Made by a program: the position numbers and the translations under genes. DNA of 51,693 nt from Planctomycetota bacterium (GTDB lineage Bacteria; Planctomycetota; Planctomycetia; Gemmatales; Gemmataceae): NCBI GenBank assembly GCA_021324515.1, contig JAJPIY010000396.1, forward strand, positions 1 to 51,693, written 5' to 3'. Numbering within the stretch: the stretch's first letter is position 1; every line of letters begins with the position of its first letter. Under the pieces are notes generated by a model. That model did not search any database. It worked only from the letters and a program-made list of their open reading frames with translations, and was not told where the DNA came from. This document shows, piece after piece, positions 51,641 through 51,693 of the stretch.

Positions 51641-51693
51641 CGCTGAGGGACACCCGCCAACGTCCCCTTGCTTTTTTTCCTCCTACCTGCGAA

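Overview
This window looks like chromosomal DNA of a planctomycete, most likely from the Gemmata side of the phylum (Gemmatales). The evidence is the high GC content, a prepilin-like DUF1559 protein, a TIGR03067-type secreted protein, several ECF sigma/anti-sigma pairs, large secreted proteins of unknown function, and a type I polyketide/PUFA-like synthase operon. The assignment rests on protein-family recall; no search was run.

1-15.1 kb: an ECF-type sigma gene and a cluster of palindromic repeats precede a compact, single-strand, HK97-type head and packaging cassette. Its order is large terminase, portal, prohead protease, major capsid protein, two small beta-rich proteins and a head-tail connector-like protein. 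After these come an Ig-like Cys-rich protein, a chain of tiny overlapping genes (Cys-rich and membrane proteins), a membrane-anchored papain-like peptidase, a secreted/anchored protein, a ParB-like protein, an ABC-ATPase/GNAT fusion and a small-terminase-like protein. I see no tape measure, tail tube, baseplate, integrase, replication or repressor gene. The element is therefore a tail-less head cassette: a domesticated prophage, a GTA-like element, a satellite or a remnant. The putative small terminase lies at the far end from the large terminase, as in a circularly permuted map. Three small planctomycete-type genes follow.

15.2-22.1 kb: an ECF sigma factor with a membrane anti-sigma-like partner, a universal stress protein, an ABC exporter (permease and ATPase) in one operon with an NAD-dependent epimerase/dehydratase, and a secreted protein of unknown function.

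22.2-36.3 kb: a seven-gene minus-strand operon for a polyketide or unusual lipid. The 2445-residue synthase carries two flavin-type TIM barrels, KS, AT, ACP and KR. An AT-DH-phosphopantetheinyl transferase protein, a discrete ACP, an alpha/beta hydrolase, an SDR and two paralogous Zn-ribbon methyltransferases follow. Most junctions overlap or are only a few bases apart, so the genes are probably made together. Palindromic repeats have been absorbed in frame into linker regions of the two megasynthase genes.

36.3-51.7 kb: housekeeping and cell-surface genes. They include an unrecognised 483-residue protein, an outer-membrane-barrel-like protein, an M24 aminopeptidase, a Gly/Asn-rich membrane protein, a DUF1559 pseudopilin, a TPR protein, a TIGR03067 protein coupled to an ECF sigma/anti-sigma pair, a large secreted protein and a secreted serine hydrolase.

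A family of GC-rich palindromic repeats that starts with GGCGAGCGGGG occurs at six places, mostly in gene-flanking spacers and once inside a coding sequence. No tRNA, rRNA, CRISPR array or insertion sequence was seen.
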